Assembly (NCBI RefSeq): GCF_016909495.1
Contig: NZ_JAFBFW010000006.1
Location: 248,001 to 312,000, forward strand
Origin: Pantoea coffeiphila
GTDB taxonomy: Bacteria; Pseudomonadota; Gammaproteobacteria; Enterobacterales; Enterobacteriaceae
DNA: 64,000 nt
Direction: 5' to 3'
Under the pieces are notes generated by a model. The model was not told the origin of the DNA and searched no databases. It saw only the letters and a program-made list of their open reading frames with translations. The position numbers were made by a program, and so were the translations under genes. Shown here in pieces: positions 54,096-62,889 of this stretch (within the stretch, counting starts at the first letter, position 1; each line of letters begins with the position of its first letter).

Positions 54096-55358
54096 ATGAA
54101 TACCAGACTACATGCAACCGCTGTGGCACTTGCTGCGGCACTGACTTCCCCGGCGTTATACGCAGCCATCGATAATATTGATTTCCACGGCTATCTGCGC
54201 GGCGGCGTGGGCGTGTCGCAGGACGGCGGCATTCAGGAGTGGCAGAAGAACAAGCTTGGTCGTCTCGGCAACGAAGGCGATACCTACGGCGAAGTAGAGC
54301 TGGGTAGCGAAGTCTATAAAAAGGACGACGTCAGCTTCTACGTCGACAGCATGGTCAGCATGGTCTCCGATGGTTCCAACGATAACGAAACCACCCTCGG
54401 CGACGATGCACAGTTTGGTCTGCGTCAGCTGAATCTGCAAATTAAGGGCCTGGTCCCGGGTGATAAGAATGCGGTGATCTGGGGCGGTAAGCGCTACTAC
54501 CAGCGCCACGATCTGCACATTATTGACACCAAATACTGGAATATTTCCGGTTCCGGTGCCGGTATTGAAAACTACACCGTCGGCCCGGGCGCGGTGTCAT
54601 TCGCCTGGATACGTGGCGATGCGAACGACGTTGACTACCGTGAAGACGGGGATAACGACGTCAACATCAACTACCTCGACCTGCGTTACGCCGGCTGGAA
54701 GCCGTGGAGCGGTGCCTGGACCGAGTTTGGTATCGACTACGCCATGCCGAACACCACCAAAAAGCAGGAAGAGTACGGCGGGCTGTATGACGCCGACAAC
54801 GGCGTGATGCTGACCGGTGAAATCAGCCAGGATATGTGGGGTGGCTACCAGAAGCTGGTGTTCCAGTATGCGAATAAGGGCCTGGCGCAGAACGTTATCT
54901 CGCAGGGCGGCGGCTGGTACGATATGTGGAATGATACCCGCGACGCCACCGGCTATCGCATCATTAACACCGGCCTGCTGCCAATCACCGACCGCCTGTC
55001 GCTGAACCAGGTGATTACCTGGGGCTCCGCGCAGGATCTGACGGCGTACAGCGATAAGAGCACCCTGCTGTCGGTCGTGGGCCGTGCGCAGTACCAGTTC
55101 ACCGACTATGTGCGCGGCATCGGCGAAGCGGGCAGCTTCTGGCAGAAAGATCAGTACAAAGACGGCAGCGATTATAAACAGGCTGGTCAGAAATATACCC
55201 TGGCGCTGGGTCTGGCGGCCGGTCCTGAGTTTATGTCCCGTCCTGAACTGCGCGTGTTTGCCTCCTACCTGAATGACTCCGAGCAGGGCAACAGCTTCGA
55301 TGATGGTACTGCCAGCGATACCTGGAACTTTGGCGTTCAGGTTGAGGCCTGGTGGTAA
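54096..55358 (+). CDS. ganL: Galacto-oligosaccharide porin of the LamB maltoporin family
   Basis: 420 residues with a Sec signal (MNTRLHATAVALAAALTSPALYAA). IDNIDFHGYLRGGVGVSQDGGI and RYYQRHDLHIIDTKYWNISGSGAGIENY are maltoporin hallmarks, and the final FGVQVEAWW ends in an aromatic residue, as outer-membrane barrels require. It lets galactan-derived oligosaccharides into the periplasm. Transcribed alone, divergent from the regulator, with its own terminator. Confidence 0.93.
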   Translation: MNTRLHATAVALAAALTSPALYAAIDNIDFHGYLRGGVGVSQDGGIQEWQKNKLGRLGNEGDTYGEVELGSEVYKKDDVSFYVDSMVSMVSDGSNDNETTLGDDAQFGLRQLNLQIKGLVPGDKNAVIWGGKRYYQRHDLHIIDTKYWNISGSGAGIENYTVGPGAVSFAWIRGDANDVDYREDGDNDVNINYLDLRYAGWKPWSGAWTEFGIDYAMPNTTKKQEEYGGLYDADNGVMLTGEISQDMWGGYQKLVFQYANKGLAQNVISQGGGWYDMWNDTRDATGYRIINTGLLPITDRLSLNQVITWGSAQDLTAYSDKSTLLSVVGRAQYQFTDYVRGIGEAGSFWQKDQYKDGSDYKQAGQKYTLALGLAAGPEFMSRPELRVFASYLNDSEQGNSFDDGTASDTWNFGVQVEAWW

Positions 55359-55407
55359 TCTCCCACGCTCGCTCCCCGATCACTGCTTGAACACTGGCTG
55401 TTTTATT

Positions 55408-55436
55408 GGATAACCGTTACCGGTTATCCTTTTTTT
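55408..55436 (+). terminator. Rho-independent terminator after ganL
   Basis: GGATAACCG (55408-55416) pairs with CGGTTATCC (55421-55429) around TTAC, then seven T. The U-tract is on the + strand only, so it serves ganL; the convergent EIIB gene has no clear one of its own. Confidence 0.9.
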
Positions 55437-55461
55437 ATTGTGACAACGTCACCCTGTCAAC

Positions 55462-55776
55462 TCAGGCATCGCCAAAGAAACGCGCATCCAGCAGCTGGCG
55501 TAGCCGGTCCGACTGCGTGCCGAAGATGGCATGCACCTCGTGGCCGAGGATCACCACTCCGATCGCTCCCGCCTGCTGCAGCCCGGCAGAATCCACCGCA
55601 GACAGCGATTTAACCGTCACCCGCAGCCGGGTCAGACAGGCATCAACCTGCACGATATTGTCGCGGCCACCGAAGCAGCTTAACAGCCGATCCAGCAGCG
55701 CGTTGTCGGCCGGAGCTTCTTCCGCAGGCAGCGCTTCGCGGCTGAAGTAGTGCTTAAAGGATTTCAGACTCACCAT
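55462..55776 (-). CDS. Stand-alone PTS EIIB domain (glucose-type)
   Basis: 104 residues from ATG 55776 with GGAGAG before it. The phosphorylation site is Cys47 in VDACLTRLRVTVKS, the glucose-family IIB signature; the end GHEVHAIFGTQSDRLRQLL also fits. There is no EIIC or EIIA next to it, so it cannot import sugar by itself. It lies beyond the terminator that closes the gan operon, with its own ribosome site. It may be a regulatory phospho-switch or serve a IIC encoded elsewhere. Confidence 0.85.
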   Translation of the reverse strand: MVSLKSFKHYFSREALPAEEAPADNALLDRLLSCFGGRDNIVQVDACLTRLRVTVKSLSAVDSAGLQQAGAIGVVILGHEVHAIFGTQSDRLRQLLDARFFGDA

Positions 55777-55796
55777 ATTTCTCTCCTTCTGGACAT

Positions 55797-55821
55797 AAAA
55801 AAAGGCGGGCTTGCGCCCGCC
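55797..55821 (-). terminator. Rho-independent terminator after ganB
   Basis: On the - strand GGCGGGC pairs with GCCCGCC around GCAA, followed by seven T (55797-55803). It lies 14 bases after the beta-galactosidase stop and separates it from the EIIB gene. Confidence 0.9.
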
Positions 55822-55834
55822 TGTGTATTCGCCG

Positions 55835-57892
55835 TTACAGCGGCGCGCGCAGCACGCGGCAGCCCCACGGCGGCAGGACCAGTACCCCGGAGAGCGGCGA
55901 GCCGTCCGTCAGGTCACCGATCCCCGCTGGCAGCGTGACTCGGTGCTCTGCCGCGGTGTAGTTCTGCAGGAAGATAAACGACTGCTCGCCGTCGGTACGA
56001 CGATGGGCCGTCACGCCCGGCGGCAAGGTCACATCGAGCGCGCGCGGCAGCGCCAGCTGTTTAATCAGCGCGCCGTAGAAGTCGCGGTGGAAGGTCAGAT
56101 CGTTGCGCGAAGCGATGTACCACGCCTTACCGTCACCCACCTCATTCACCGTGACCGCCGGTTGCCCGGCGTAAAAATCGCTCTGATAGCGGGCCAGCGC
56201 GGTGGCACCTTCAAGATGGATCAGCTCGCACAGCTCACGCGCCTGATACGGGCCGCTCAGCCCCAGCGCGTTGCCTTTGATGCCCTGAATCCCGTTTGAT
56301 TCCTCGTCGGTCAGGCTGTCGATCTCTTCCGCCCAGATACCCAGCAGCGGCCGCAGCGGGCCGGGGAAGCCGCCAAGGTGGCAGAGGTCGGTTTCATTCA
56401 CCACGCCGGTCCAGTAGCTGGCAACGAACTGGCCGCCGTTGTGCAAATGGCGCTCCACGCGTTCGGCAAAGCCGTCGCGCACCATATACAGCATTGGCGC
56501 AATCACCAGCGTGTAAGGCGTCAGGTCGGCGTCGGCGTTGATCACGTCAACAGCCACGCCCTGCTCCCAGAAGGTCCGGTAATGTTCCACCACCGTGCGC
56601 TCGTAGTGCAGGCCTATATTGCGTGGACCCTGCGCGTTATCCATCGCCCAGCGGCTTTCCCAGTCAAAGATGATCGCCACGCGGGCTTCCACGCGGCTGC
56701 CGAGCACCGGGGTCATGGCGTCCAGCATCCGCCCCAGCTCGCTGACCTCGCGGCCGATGCGCGTATCCAGATGACCCACGTGGTCGATCACCGCGCCGTG
56801 GAACTTCTCCACCGAGCCGCGGCTTTTGCGCCACTGGAAGTACTGCACCGCATCCGCGCCGTGCGCCACGGCCTGTAGCGAGGAAAGAATATGCATACCC
56901 GGCTTTTTGAGCTTGCTGGTCGGCTGCCAGTTGGTGGCCCCCGGTGTGGACTCCATCAGCACGAACGGTTTGCCCTGCTTGAGGGTGCGCATCAGGTCAT
57001 GGAACATCGCGGTGTAGCAGGCCAGCGTGGTGTCATCCTTCTCATTGTGCCACGTTGGATAGCTGTCCCAGGAGATGAAGTCCAGCGCCTGCGACAGCTT
57101 CCAGTAGTCGTAGTCGTAGAAGTATTCCATAAAGTTGGTGGTGGCCGGCAGTTCCGGGTTAACCGCCTTCAGCGGCTTGATCTCCTGGGTGCAGAAATCG
57201 GTCACCTGGTCGGTCATAAAGCGCCGCCAGTCGAGGTTCAGACCGTGGATGGACATCTCGCCCTGCGGTGAAGGCGAGGCAATCTGCGACCAGTCGGTAT
57301 AGGTATGGCTCCAGAAGTCACTCCACCAGGCGTGGTTCAGCTGTTCCAGCGTCTGATAGCGTCGCTGTAGCCATTCGCGGAACGCCTGCTGGCAGCTGTC
57401 GCAGTGGCACTCGCCGCCGTACTCGTTGGAGATATGCCAGCCAATCACCGCCGGGTGATGGCCGTAGCGCTCGGCCAGCCGACCGTTCATCGCCTGCACC
57501 TTCTGGCGGTACACCGCCGAGGTCATACAGTGGTTGTGCCGCCCGCCGTGCAGCGCCTTAACGCGATCGCGGCCTACACGCAGCACTTCAGGATATTTTT
57601 GCGACATCCATGCCGGGCGCGCACCGCTCGGCGTAGCGAGGAACACGCGGATGTTCTGTGCATACAGCTTATCCAGCACGTTATCCAGCCAGCTGAAGTC
57701 GTAGCGCCCTTCTTCCGGCTCCAGCTTGGCCCAGCTGAAGATGCCGACCGACATCACGTTACAGTGGGCCTCCTTCATCATCGCCACATCTTCATCGATA
57801 ATGCCCGGCGTGTGCGACCACTGCTCGGGGTTATAGTCCGCGCCGTGCAGCAGGCGGGTGATCCCGGCCGCCAGCGGTGGGAATTTAGTCAT
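55835..57892 (-). CDS. ganB: Beta-galactosidase, glycoside hydrolase family 42
   Basis: 685 residues. GH42 marks: GADYNPEQW at the start, the acid/base Glu157 in GWHISNEYGG, a Cys cluster CHCDSC just after (zinc site in many relatives), and the nucleophile Glu314 in FVLMESTPGATNW. It has no signal peptide, so it cleaves imported galacto-oligosaccharides to galactose in the cytoplasm. Follows ganA in the same operon by 46 bases. Confidence 0.95.
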   Translation of the reverse strand: MTKFPPLAAGITRLLHGADYNPEQWSHTPGIIDEDVAMMKEAHCNVMSVGIFSWAKLEPEEGRYDFSWLDNVLDKLYAQNIRVFLATPSGARPAWMSQKYPEVLRVGRDRVKALHGGRHNHCMTSAVYRQKVQAMNGRLAERYGHHPAVIGWHISNEYGGECHCDSCQQAFREWLQRRYQTLEQLNHAWWSDFWSHTYTDWSQIASPSPQGEMSIHGLNLDWRRFMTDQVTDFCTQEIKPLKAVNPELPATTNFMEYFYDYDYWKLSQALDFISWDSYPTWHNEKDDTTLACYTAMFHDLMRTLKQGKPFVLMESTPGATNWQPTSKLKKPGMHILSSLQAVAHGADAVQYFQWRKSRGSVEKFHGAVIDHVGHLDTRIGREVSELGRMLDAMTPVLGSRVEARVAIIFDWESRWAMDNAQGPRNIGLHYERTVVEHYRTFWEQGVAVDVINADADLTPYTLVIAPMLYMVRDGFAERVERHLHNGGQFVASYWTGVVNETDLCHLGGFPGPLRPLLGIWAEEIDSLTDEESNGIQGIKGNALGLSGPYQARELCELIHLEGATALARYQSDFYAGQPAVTVNEVGDGKAWYIASRNDLTFHRDFYGALIKQLALPRALDVTLPPGVTAHRRTDGEQSFIFLQNYTAAEHRVTLPAGIGDLTDGSPLSGVLVLPPWGCRVLRAPL

Positions 57893-57938
57893 ACTTCTTC
57901 CTTAATCTGTCAGAGGTACCGGCCCGCAGGCCGGTCAA

Positions 57939-59132
57939 TTAATGAAAAGCCTGGATGGACGGCAGCACTTTGCCGCGGCAGTCAAACAGCGCCTGATTTT
58001 CACGGGCGTTGCCCTGCTTCCACTCGTCGTGGATGTACTTCATGCCTTCCGGTGTGGCCCAGGTATTGCCGCTGGCAGGTATCCAGGCTGGCTCCCAGTA
58101 CACCACCCCTTTGCCGCGATGATTGGGCACCGCCAGCACCGCCGACATCAGGTCGTGCAGATAGGCCGCCTGGCCCGCCACGGTTGCCGGATAGCCGCCG
58201 TCTTTCTCTTCCTTCGCCTGGAAGCTGTTCTCGGCGCTGTCGCAGTTTTCCAGCGTGTAGCCGTAGGCGGCTTCCACCACCATCACGTCTTTCTGATAGC
58301 GCTGGCTGATGTCATCCATATTGGCTTTCAGCGCGGAGATCGGTCCGTTCCAGTAGGTGTACATCGACAGGCCGATCACATCGAACGGCACCTGGCGGCG
58401 GGTAATTTCATCGAACCACCAGCGGAACATGTCGTTTTTGGTGCCCTCCGCCAGGTGCAGCATGATCTTCACCTGCGACGGATCGCTGAGGTTCTCACGC
58501 AGACCGGCGATGGCCGATTTCAGCAGTCCCGCCAGGCGATCAAACTCGCCGCCGTTCTGCCCCCAGCTTTTGCCTTCCGGCCACAGCATGCCGCCGTTCA
58601 GTTCATTGCCGATCTGCACGATCTCCGGCAGCACGCCCTCCGACTTAAAGCGGGCGATGGTGTCGCGGGTGTAGTCGTGAATGCGCGTTTCCAGCTGCGG
58701 GAAGGTCTGCTTCTCCCAGGCTTTCGGCTTGTACTGCTTGCCCGGATCGGTCCAGAAGTCGCTGTAGTGGAAGTCGAGCAGCAGATGCATTCCCGCCGCT
58801 TTGGCACGTTTGGCCAGCGCCAGCGTGGTGTTCAGATCGTTGGTGCCGCCGCCGTAGGCTTTGCCACTCGGGTCATACGGGTCAACCCACAGCCGCAGGC
58901 GAATGGTGTTGATGCCGTTAGCCTTCAGGATGGCGATCGGGTCCTGTAACTGGTTGTTGGCGTTGTAGAATTTCGCGCCCTGCTTTTCCAGCTCCGGCAG
59001 CGTGGAGATATCCGCGCCCTTAACAAAATCCGCAGGCACCTGGCCTATCGGGGTGATGACCGACGGCGTGGCGGCGAGCAGAGGGGTCGCCCAGGCCAGC
59101 GCCAGGGCGATTAACAGTGATTTACGCTTCAT
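57939..59132 (-). CDS. ganA: Endo-beta-1,4-galactanase, glycoside hydrolase family 53
   Basis: 397 residues with a Sec signal (MKRKSLLIALALAWATPLLAA). GH53 features: FVKGADISTLPELEKQGAKFYN, NTIRLRLWVDPYDPSG, DFHYSDFWTDPGKQ, the acid/base Glu177 in IVQIGNELNGGMLW and the nucleophile Glu287 in VMVVEAAYGYT. It cuts the galactan side chains of pectin into oligosaccharides outside the cytoplasm. It starts three bases after ganG. Confidence 0.95.
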   Translation of the reverse strand: MKRKSLLIALALAWATPLLAATPSVITPIGQVPADFVKGADISTLPELEKQGAKFYNANNQLQDPIAILKANGINTIRLRLWVDPYDPSGKAYGGGTNDLNTTLALAKRAKAAGMHLLLDFHYSDFWTDPGKQYKPKAWEKQTFPQLETRIHDYTRDTIARFKSEGVLPEIVQIGNELNGGMLWPEGKSWGQNGGEFDRLAGLLKSAIAGLRENLSDPSQVKIMLHLAEGTKNDMFRWWFDEITRRQVPFDVIGLSMYTYWNGPISALKANMDDISQRYQKDVMVVEAAYGYTLENCDSAENSFQAKEEKDGGYPATVAGQAAYLHDLMSAVLAVPNHRGKGVVYWEPAWIPASGNTWATPEGMKYIHDEWKQGNARENQALFDCRGKVLPSIQAFH

Positions 59133-59135
59133 GGT

Positions 59136-59987
59136 TTATCCCTTTGTACTGCCTGATGTCAGGCCGGAAACGAAGTATTTTTGCAGCGCCAGATAAAGGA
59201 TGGCGACCGGTACGGCGATCAGCACCGCCCCTGCGGCATAGGTGGTGTAGCTGGCCCCCATTTTCTGCGACACGAGGTTGTACAGTCCGATAGGCAGCGT
59301 GAACTGGTCCGGGCTGCGCAGAATGGTGCTGGAGAGGATGAAGTCCCCCAGCGGGCCGGTGAAGGAGAACAGCGCCACCACCGCCAGAATCGGCTTCGAC
59401 AGCGGCATAATGATCTCAATGAAAATGCGGAAGTTCCCCGCGCCGTCCATGCGCGCCGACTCGTCCAGATCTTTCGGAATGGCGTCGAGGTAGCCTTTCA
59501 TCAGATAGGTGTTCATCGGGATCATGCCGCCAACGTAAATCAGCACCAGCGCCAGGTGGCTGTTAATTAAGCCCAGAAGCTGCGACAGCACGAAGATGGC
59601 AATCAGCGCCGAAAACTGCGGGATCATCTGCAACAGCAGGAACAGCATCAGTCCGTTCTGCCGCCCCTTAAAGCGGAACCGCGAAAAGGCATAGGCGGTA
59701 CAGCTGACGCTGATCAGGGTCAGTACCATGGTGAAGAAACTGATTTTCATCGAGTTCCAGTACCAGTTCAGGTACGGCACCGTGCCGTTAAACAGATTGC
59801 GGTAGTGCTGCAATGAGGCATTTTCCGGGATGATCGAGCTGCTGAGCAGGCTGTTGCCCGCGTTCAGTGACGCCCCCACCGTCCACACCAGCGGATAGAT
59901 AATGATGGTGGAGACGAACAGCACCACCAGCCAGGTCAGCGACAGGCGCACCCATTTTTCGCGTTTAATACTTACTGATTTCGCCAT
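59136..59987 (-). CDS. ganG: Galacto-oligosaccharide ABC permease, MalG type
   Basis: 283 residues from ATG 59987 (AAGGGCACAG upstream); the frame is open further up inside ganF but that part is not protein-like. Six membrane spans and the EAA loop (YLDAIPKDLDESARMDGAGNFRIFIEIIMPLSKP) are visible, with the MalG-like end FVSGLTSGSTKG. It pairs with GanF to form the import channel. Confidence 0.93.
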   Translation of the reverse strand: MAKSVSIKREKWVRLSLTWLVVLFVSTIIIYPLVWTVGASLNAGNSLLSSSIIPENASLQHYRNLFNGTVPYLNWYWNSMKISFFTMVLTLISVSCTAYAFSRFRFKGRQNGLMLFLLLQMIPQFSALIAIFVLSQLLGLINSHLALVLIYVGGMIPMNTYLMKGYLDAIPKDLDESARMDGAGNFRIFIEIIMPLSKPILAVVALFSFTGPLGDFILSSTILRSPDQFTLPIGLYNLVSQKMGASYTTYAAGAVLIAVPVAILYLALQKYFVSGLTSGSTKG

Positions 59988-59997
59988 GACTGTGCCC

Positions 59998-61305
59998 TTA
60001 CGCCATTTCATCTTGTTTGAACGATTTGGTGGCCCGGAACTGCCACAGCGCCACGCCGACCACAAAAATCGACAGCAGGATCGTAATGGTGGCGGCAATC
60101 GCATACTGCGAAGACGACATGGTCAGCTTGTAGATCCACGAAACCAGAATGTCGGTGCCACCGGCGTTAGACCCGGCCACCGCCGGGCCGCCGTTGTTAA
60201 ACAGATAGATAATGTTGAAGTTATTAAAATTGAAGGTGTACTGGGTGATGATGATCGGCGCGATGGCGTACATCACCAGCGGCAGCGTGATGGTTTTCAG
60301 CCGCGTCCAGGCGCTGGCCCCGTCCATCATCGCCGCTTCATACAGGTCGTCCGGAATGGCCTGCAGTACCCCGGTGGTCATGGCGAACACAAACGGGAAG
60401 CCAAGCCAGGTCTGCATTAAAATCAGTGCCGTTTTGGTCCAGAACGGATCGGTCATCCACGCCTTCGGCGCAATGCCGAAGAAGTCGAGAATCGAATTGT
60501 TGATTACGCCAAAGGTGTCGTTGAACATGCCCGCAAACACCAGAATGGTGACAAAGCCCGGCACCGCCCACGGCAGAATGAAAATGGTGCGGATCAGCGG
60601 CTTAAAGCGCAGATCTTTCTGGTTCACCAGAATGGCCAGCATCACGCCCACGCTGCACTGTAGCGTCGTTGCCAGCAGCGTCCAGACTACCGTCCACTGC
60701 AATACGTCGAAGAAGGTGGAACGCCAGATGGATAAGGTGAAGATATTAATGAAGTTCTTCACCCCGACCCAGTCAACCAGCTTCGCGGGCGGCGTGTGGT
60801 ACAGGTTGTAGTTGGTGAAAGCGATGGCGAACCCGAACAGGATTGGGAACACCACCACAAACACCAGCAGGATAAACCCCGGGGTGATCATCAGATAGGG
60901 GAAGCCCTCGCGCAGCAGGATCTGATACTGCTTGCGTACCCCGTGCAGCTGCTCGCCGTTATCGCGGCGTTGGCCGTTCAGCCACGCGTCGCGGAACGAC
61001 AGCCCCCACAGCGTCAGGCCGAAGGCGATAATCAGCACGCTGATAATCCCCTCCGCCAGCAGGAAGATCGAGTTGTCGCGCGGCACCTCTTCCCCCAGCG
61101 TTACCAGTCCCCACAGCCCCTGCTGCAGAAAATCATGGAACACACCGGCAAAGCTGGTGAGCAGGATTAAAAAGCACAATCCCTTCGCCCACTGGCGATG
61201 ATAGAACTGGCCGAAGCCCGGCAGCAGCGCCAGCAGTACGCCAGTTACGGCGTGCTGCCGCGAGCGTTTGTTAAGCATCAGTTTTTCACTGGGGGAAATC
61301 ATCAC
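59998..61305 (-). CDS. ganF: Galacto-oligosaccharide ABC permease, MalF type
   Basis: 435 residues from GTG 61305 (ATG 61302 next to it; AAGGA upstream). MalF-like: early spans with a cytoplasmic loop, FPYLMITPGFILLVFVVVFPILFGFAIAFTNYNLYHTPP, and the EAA loop AIPDDLYEAAMMDGASAWTRLKTITLPLV. Partner of GanG in the membrane and of the ATPase encoded at 62890. Ten bases separate it from ganG. Confidence 0.93.
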   Translation of the reverse strand: MMISPSEKLMLNKRSRQHAVTGVLLALLPGFGQFYHRQWAKGLCFLILLTSFAGVFHDFLQQGLWGLVTLGEEVPRDNSIFLLAEGIISVLIIAFGLTLWGLSFRDAWLNGQRRDNGEQLHGVRKQYQILLREGFPYLMITPGFILLVFVVVFPILFGFAIAFTNYNLYHTPPAKLVDWVGVKNFINIFTLSIWRSTFFDVLQWTVVWTLLATTLQCSVGVMLAILVNQKDLRFKPLIRTIFILPWAVPGFVTILVFAGMFNDTFGVINNSILDFFGIAPKAWMTDPFWTKTALILMQTWLGFPFVFAMTTGVLQAIPDDLYEAAMMDGASAWTRLKTITLPLVMYAIAPIIITQYTFNFNNFNIIYLFNNGGPAVAGSNAGGTDILVSWIYKLTMSSSQYAIAATITILLSIFVVGVALWQFRATKSFKQDEMA

Positions 61306-61353
61306 ACCATTATCCTTCTTGCTTCCTGATTCGGGCCGCGATGCGACGCTGAC

Positions 61354-62574
61354 TTACTGGTTACTGGCCTGCATCGCTTCAATCTGCATGGTGATTTGCT
61401 TCACCGCGCCGTCGAGCGCCGCTTTCGGTTCCTGCTTGCCGGACACGCTCAGTTCCAGAGCGGCATTGGCCGGTCCCCACACTTCCTGCATTTCCGGTAC
61501 GCCCGGCATGGCGGAGGCGCGTGCGGCCTGCACCGCAACGGCGTTGGCTTTCTCATCGTCTTTGATAATCGGGTCATTCATCAGCACCAGCAGCGGTGGG
61601 ATCTCCTGGGTTTTCTGATAGCGTTCTTTGACGTACTGCGGCTGGTTGATGAACTCGATAAACTGCTGCGCCAGCGCTTTATCCTTGCTCCAGGTGGAGA
61701 CTACATAGCCCTTCACGCCGAGGAATGAGCTCATCGGTTTGCCGTTTGGCAGCTCGGGCAGCGGCGCCACGCCGTAATTGATGCCTGCCGCTTCATACGG
61801 CTGGAACGCCCACGGGCCGTTAATCACCGCCGCCGCTTTTTTCTCGGTAAACAGCGAGTCGATGGCGTTCAGTCCGTTATCCCCGAGGATGCCGCCCGGC
61901 AGCAGGCCCTGAGTGAAGAAGCTTTTCAGGTAGGTCACGGCTTCAATGCTGCCCGGGGTGTTCAGGCCGATGTCGTGGGTGTTCAGCCCGCCCTTTCCGT
62001 CCTTGCCGAAGATGTAGCCGCCCATCGGCGCAATCGCACCCCAGCTGTAGTAAATCTGGTCGAACTTCGCCAGCAGGCCGTACTGTTTGGCTTCGCGCTG
62101 CTTCTGCGAGAAGGTGCGGTACTCGTCGAGGGTTTTCAGCGGCGACGGCAGCAGATCCTTGTTGTAAATCAGCACCAGAGTTTCAATCGCTTTCGGAATG
62201 CCGTACACCACGTTGTTCTGGATAAACGCGGCCATCGCCGACGGGGTATACGCCGCCTGATGTGCCGCATCCACGGTGATTGGCGACAGCAGACCCTGCA
62301 CCACGGCGCTGCCCAGCTGGTCGTTCGGGATCACCAGCACATCGGGGCCGATACCGGCCGGGCCATCCAGGCGCAGCTTCTCAATCTGCTGAGCGAAAGG
62401 CATCTCCTGCACTTTAACTTCAACATTGTGCTGCTTCTGGAAATCGGCGATGGCGGTTTTAATGCCATCGGATTTCTTAATATCTTCCCAGACGGTGAGC
62501 TGCTGTGCGGCGTAGGCGGCCTGCGTGGCCATCAGTGCGGACAGTAACAGCGTGATGCTCGTTTTCAATTTCAT
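61354..62574 (-). CDS. ganE: Galacto-oligosaccharide-binding protein, MalE type
   Basis: 406 residues from ATG 62574 (GAGG upstream), with a Sec signal (MKLKTSITLLLSALMATQAAYAA). Family 1 binding protein: QQLTVWEDIKKSDGIKTAIADFQKQ, YGIPKAIETLVLIYNKDLLPSP, AAAVINGPWAFQPYEAAGINYGVAPLPELPNGKPMSSFLGVKGYVVS. It captures galactan oligosaccharides in the periplasm. First gene of the leftward ganE-F-G-A-B operon, divergent from the ATPase gene. Confidence 0.94.
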   Translation of the reverse strand: MKLKTSITLLLSALMATQAAYAAQQLTVWEDIKKSDGIKTAIADFQKQHNVEVKVQEMPFAQQIEKLRLDGPAGIGPDVLVIPNDQLGSAVVQGLLSPITVDAAHQAAYTPSAMAAFIQNNVVYGIPKAIETLVLIYNKDLLPSPLKTLDEYRTFSQKQREAKQYGLLAKFDQIYYSWGAIAPMGGYIFGKDGKGGLNTHDIGLNTPGSIEAVTYLKSFFTQGLLPGGILGDNGLNAIDSLFTEKKAAAVINGPWAFQPYEAAGINYGVAPLPELPNGKPMSSFLGVKGYVVSTWSKDKALAQQFIEFINQPQYVKERYQKTQEIPPLLVLMNDPIIKDDEKANAVAVQAARASAMPGVPEMQEVWGPANAALELSVSGKQEPKAALDGAVKQITMQIEAMQASNQ

Positions 62575-62734
62575 TGCTGACCTCATGTGAAGGTATGACA
62601 TTTTTATGTTTTATTGCTGAGTTCGCGGGCCGTTAGCCGGTGGAAATCAGCCTGTAGGGCGAGAGGAACTACAACGTATTGATGTCATACGCTACGCAAG
62701 AGCACCCGATCCCACCAGTCCATATTTATCAATG

Positions 62735-62847
62735 TGTGATCGACGTTACAGAAATCAAAATACCCGGTAGGGTGCTTACCATCAGGGGGTTATAGTCAAC
62801 CCGCTTCCCACAACGGTTGAAGCCCTGAAGTGAAGTTTTGTAATACG
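62735..62847. promoter_or_regulatory. Divergent promoter region of ganE and the ATPase gene: CRP site and GanR-type motif
   Basis: TGTGATCGACGTTACA (62735-62750) matches the CRP palindrome with one mismatch. TTTTGTAATACG (62836-62847), extended to TAATACGTAATAC, is the same 12-mer found inverted before ganL. The 315-base gap (62575-62889) has no gene. This supports joint control by CRP and the LacI-family regulator. Confidence 0.6.
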
Positions 62848-62889
62848 TAATACATTTAACCCTGAAAAACATTCCCGATGAGGATTCGC

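Noticed and set aside
55408..55429. The ganL hairpin as a terminator for the EIIB gene as well
   Set aside because: On the - strand the stem is followed by AATAAAAC, not a T run.
57404..58949. Long + strand frames opposite ganA and ganB
   Set aside because: GC-rich antisense frames with histidine- and arginine-rich composition; the GH42 and GH53 genes explain the DNA.
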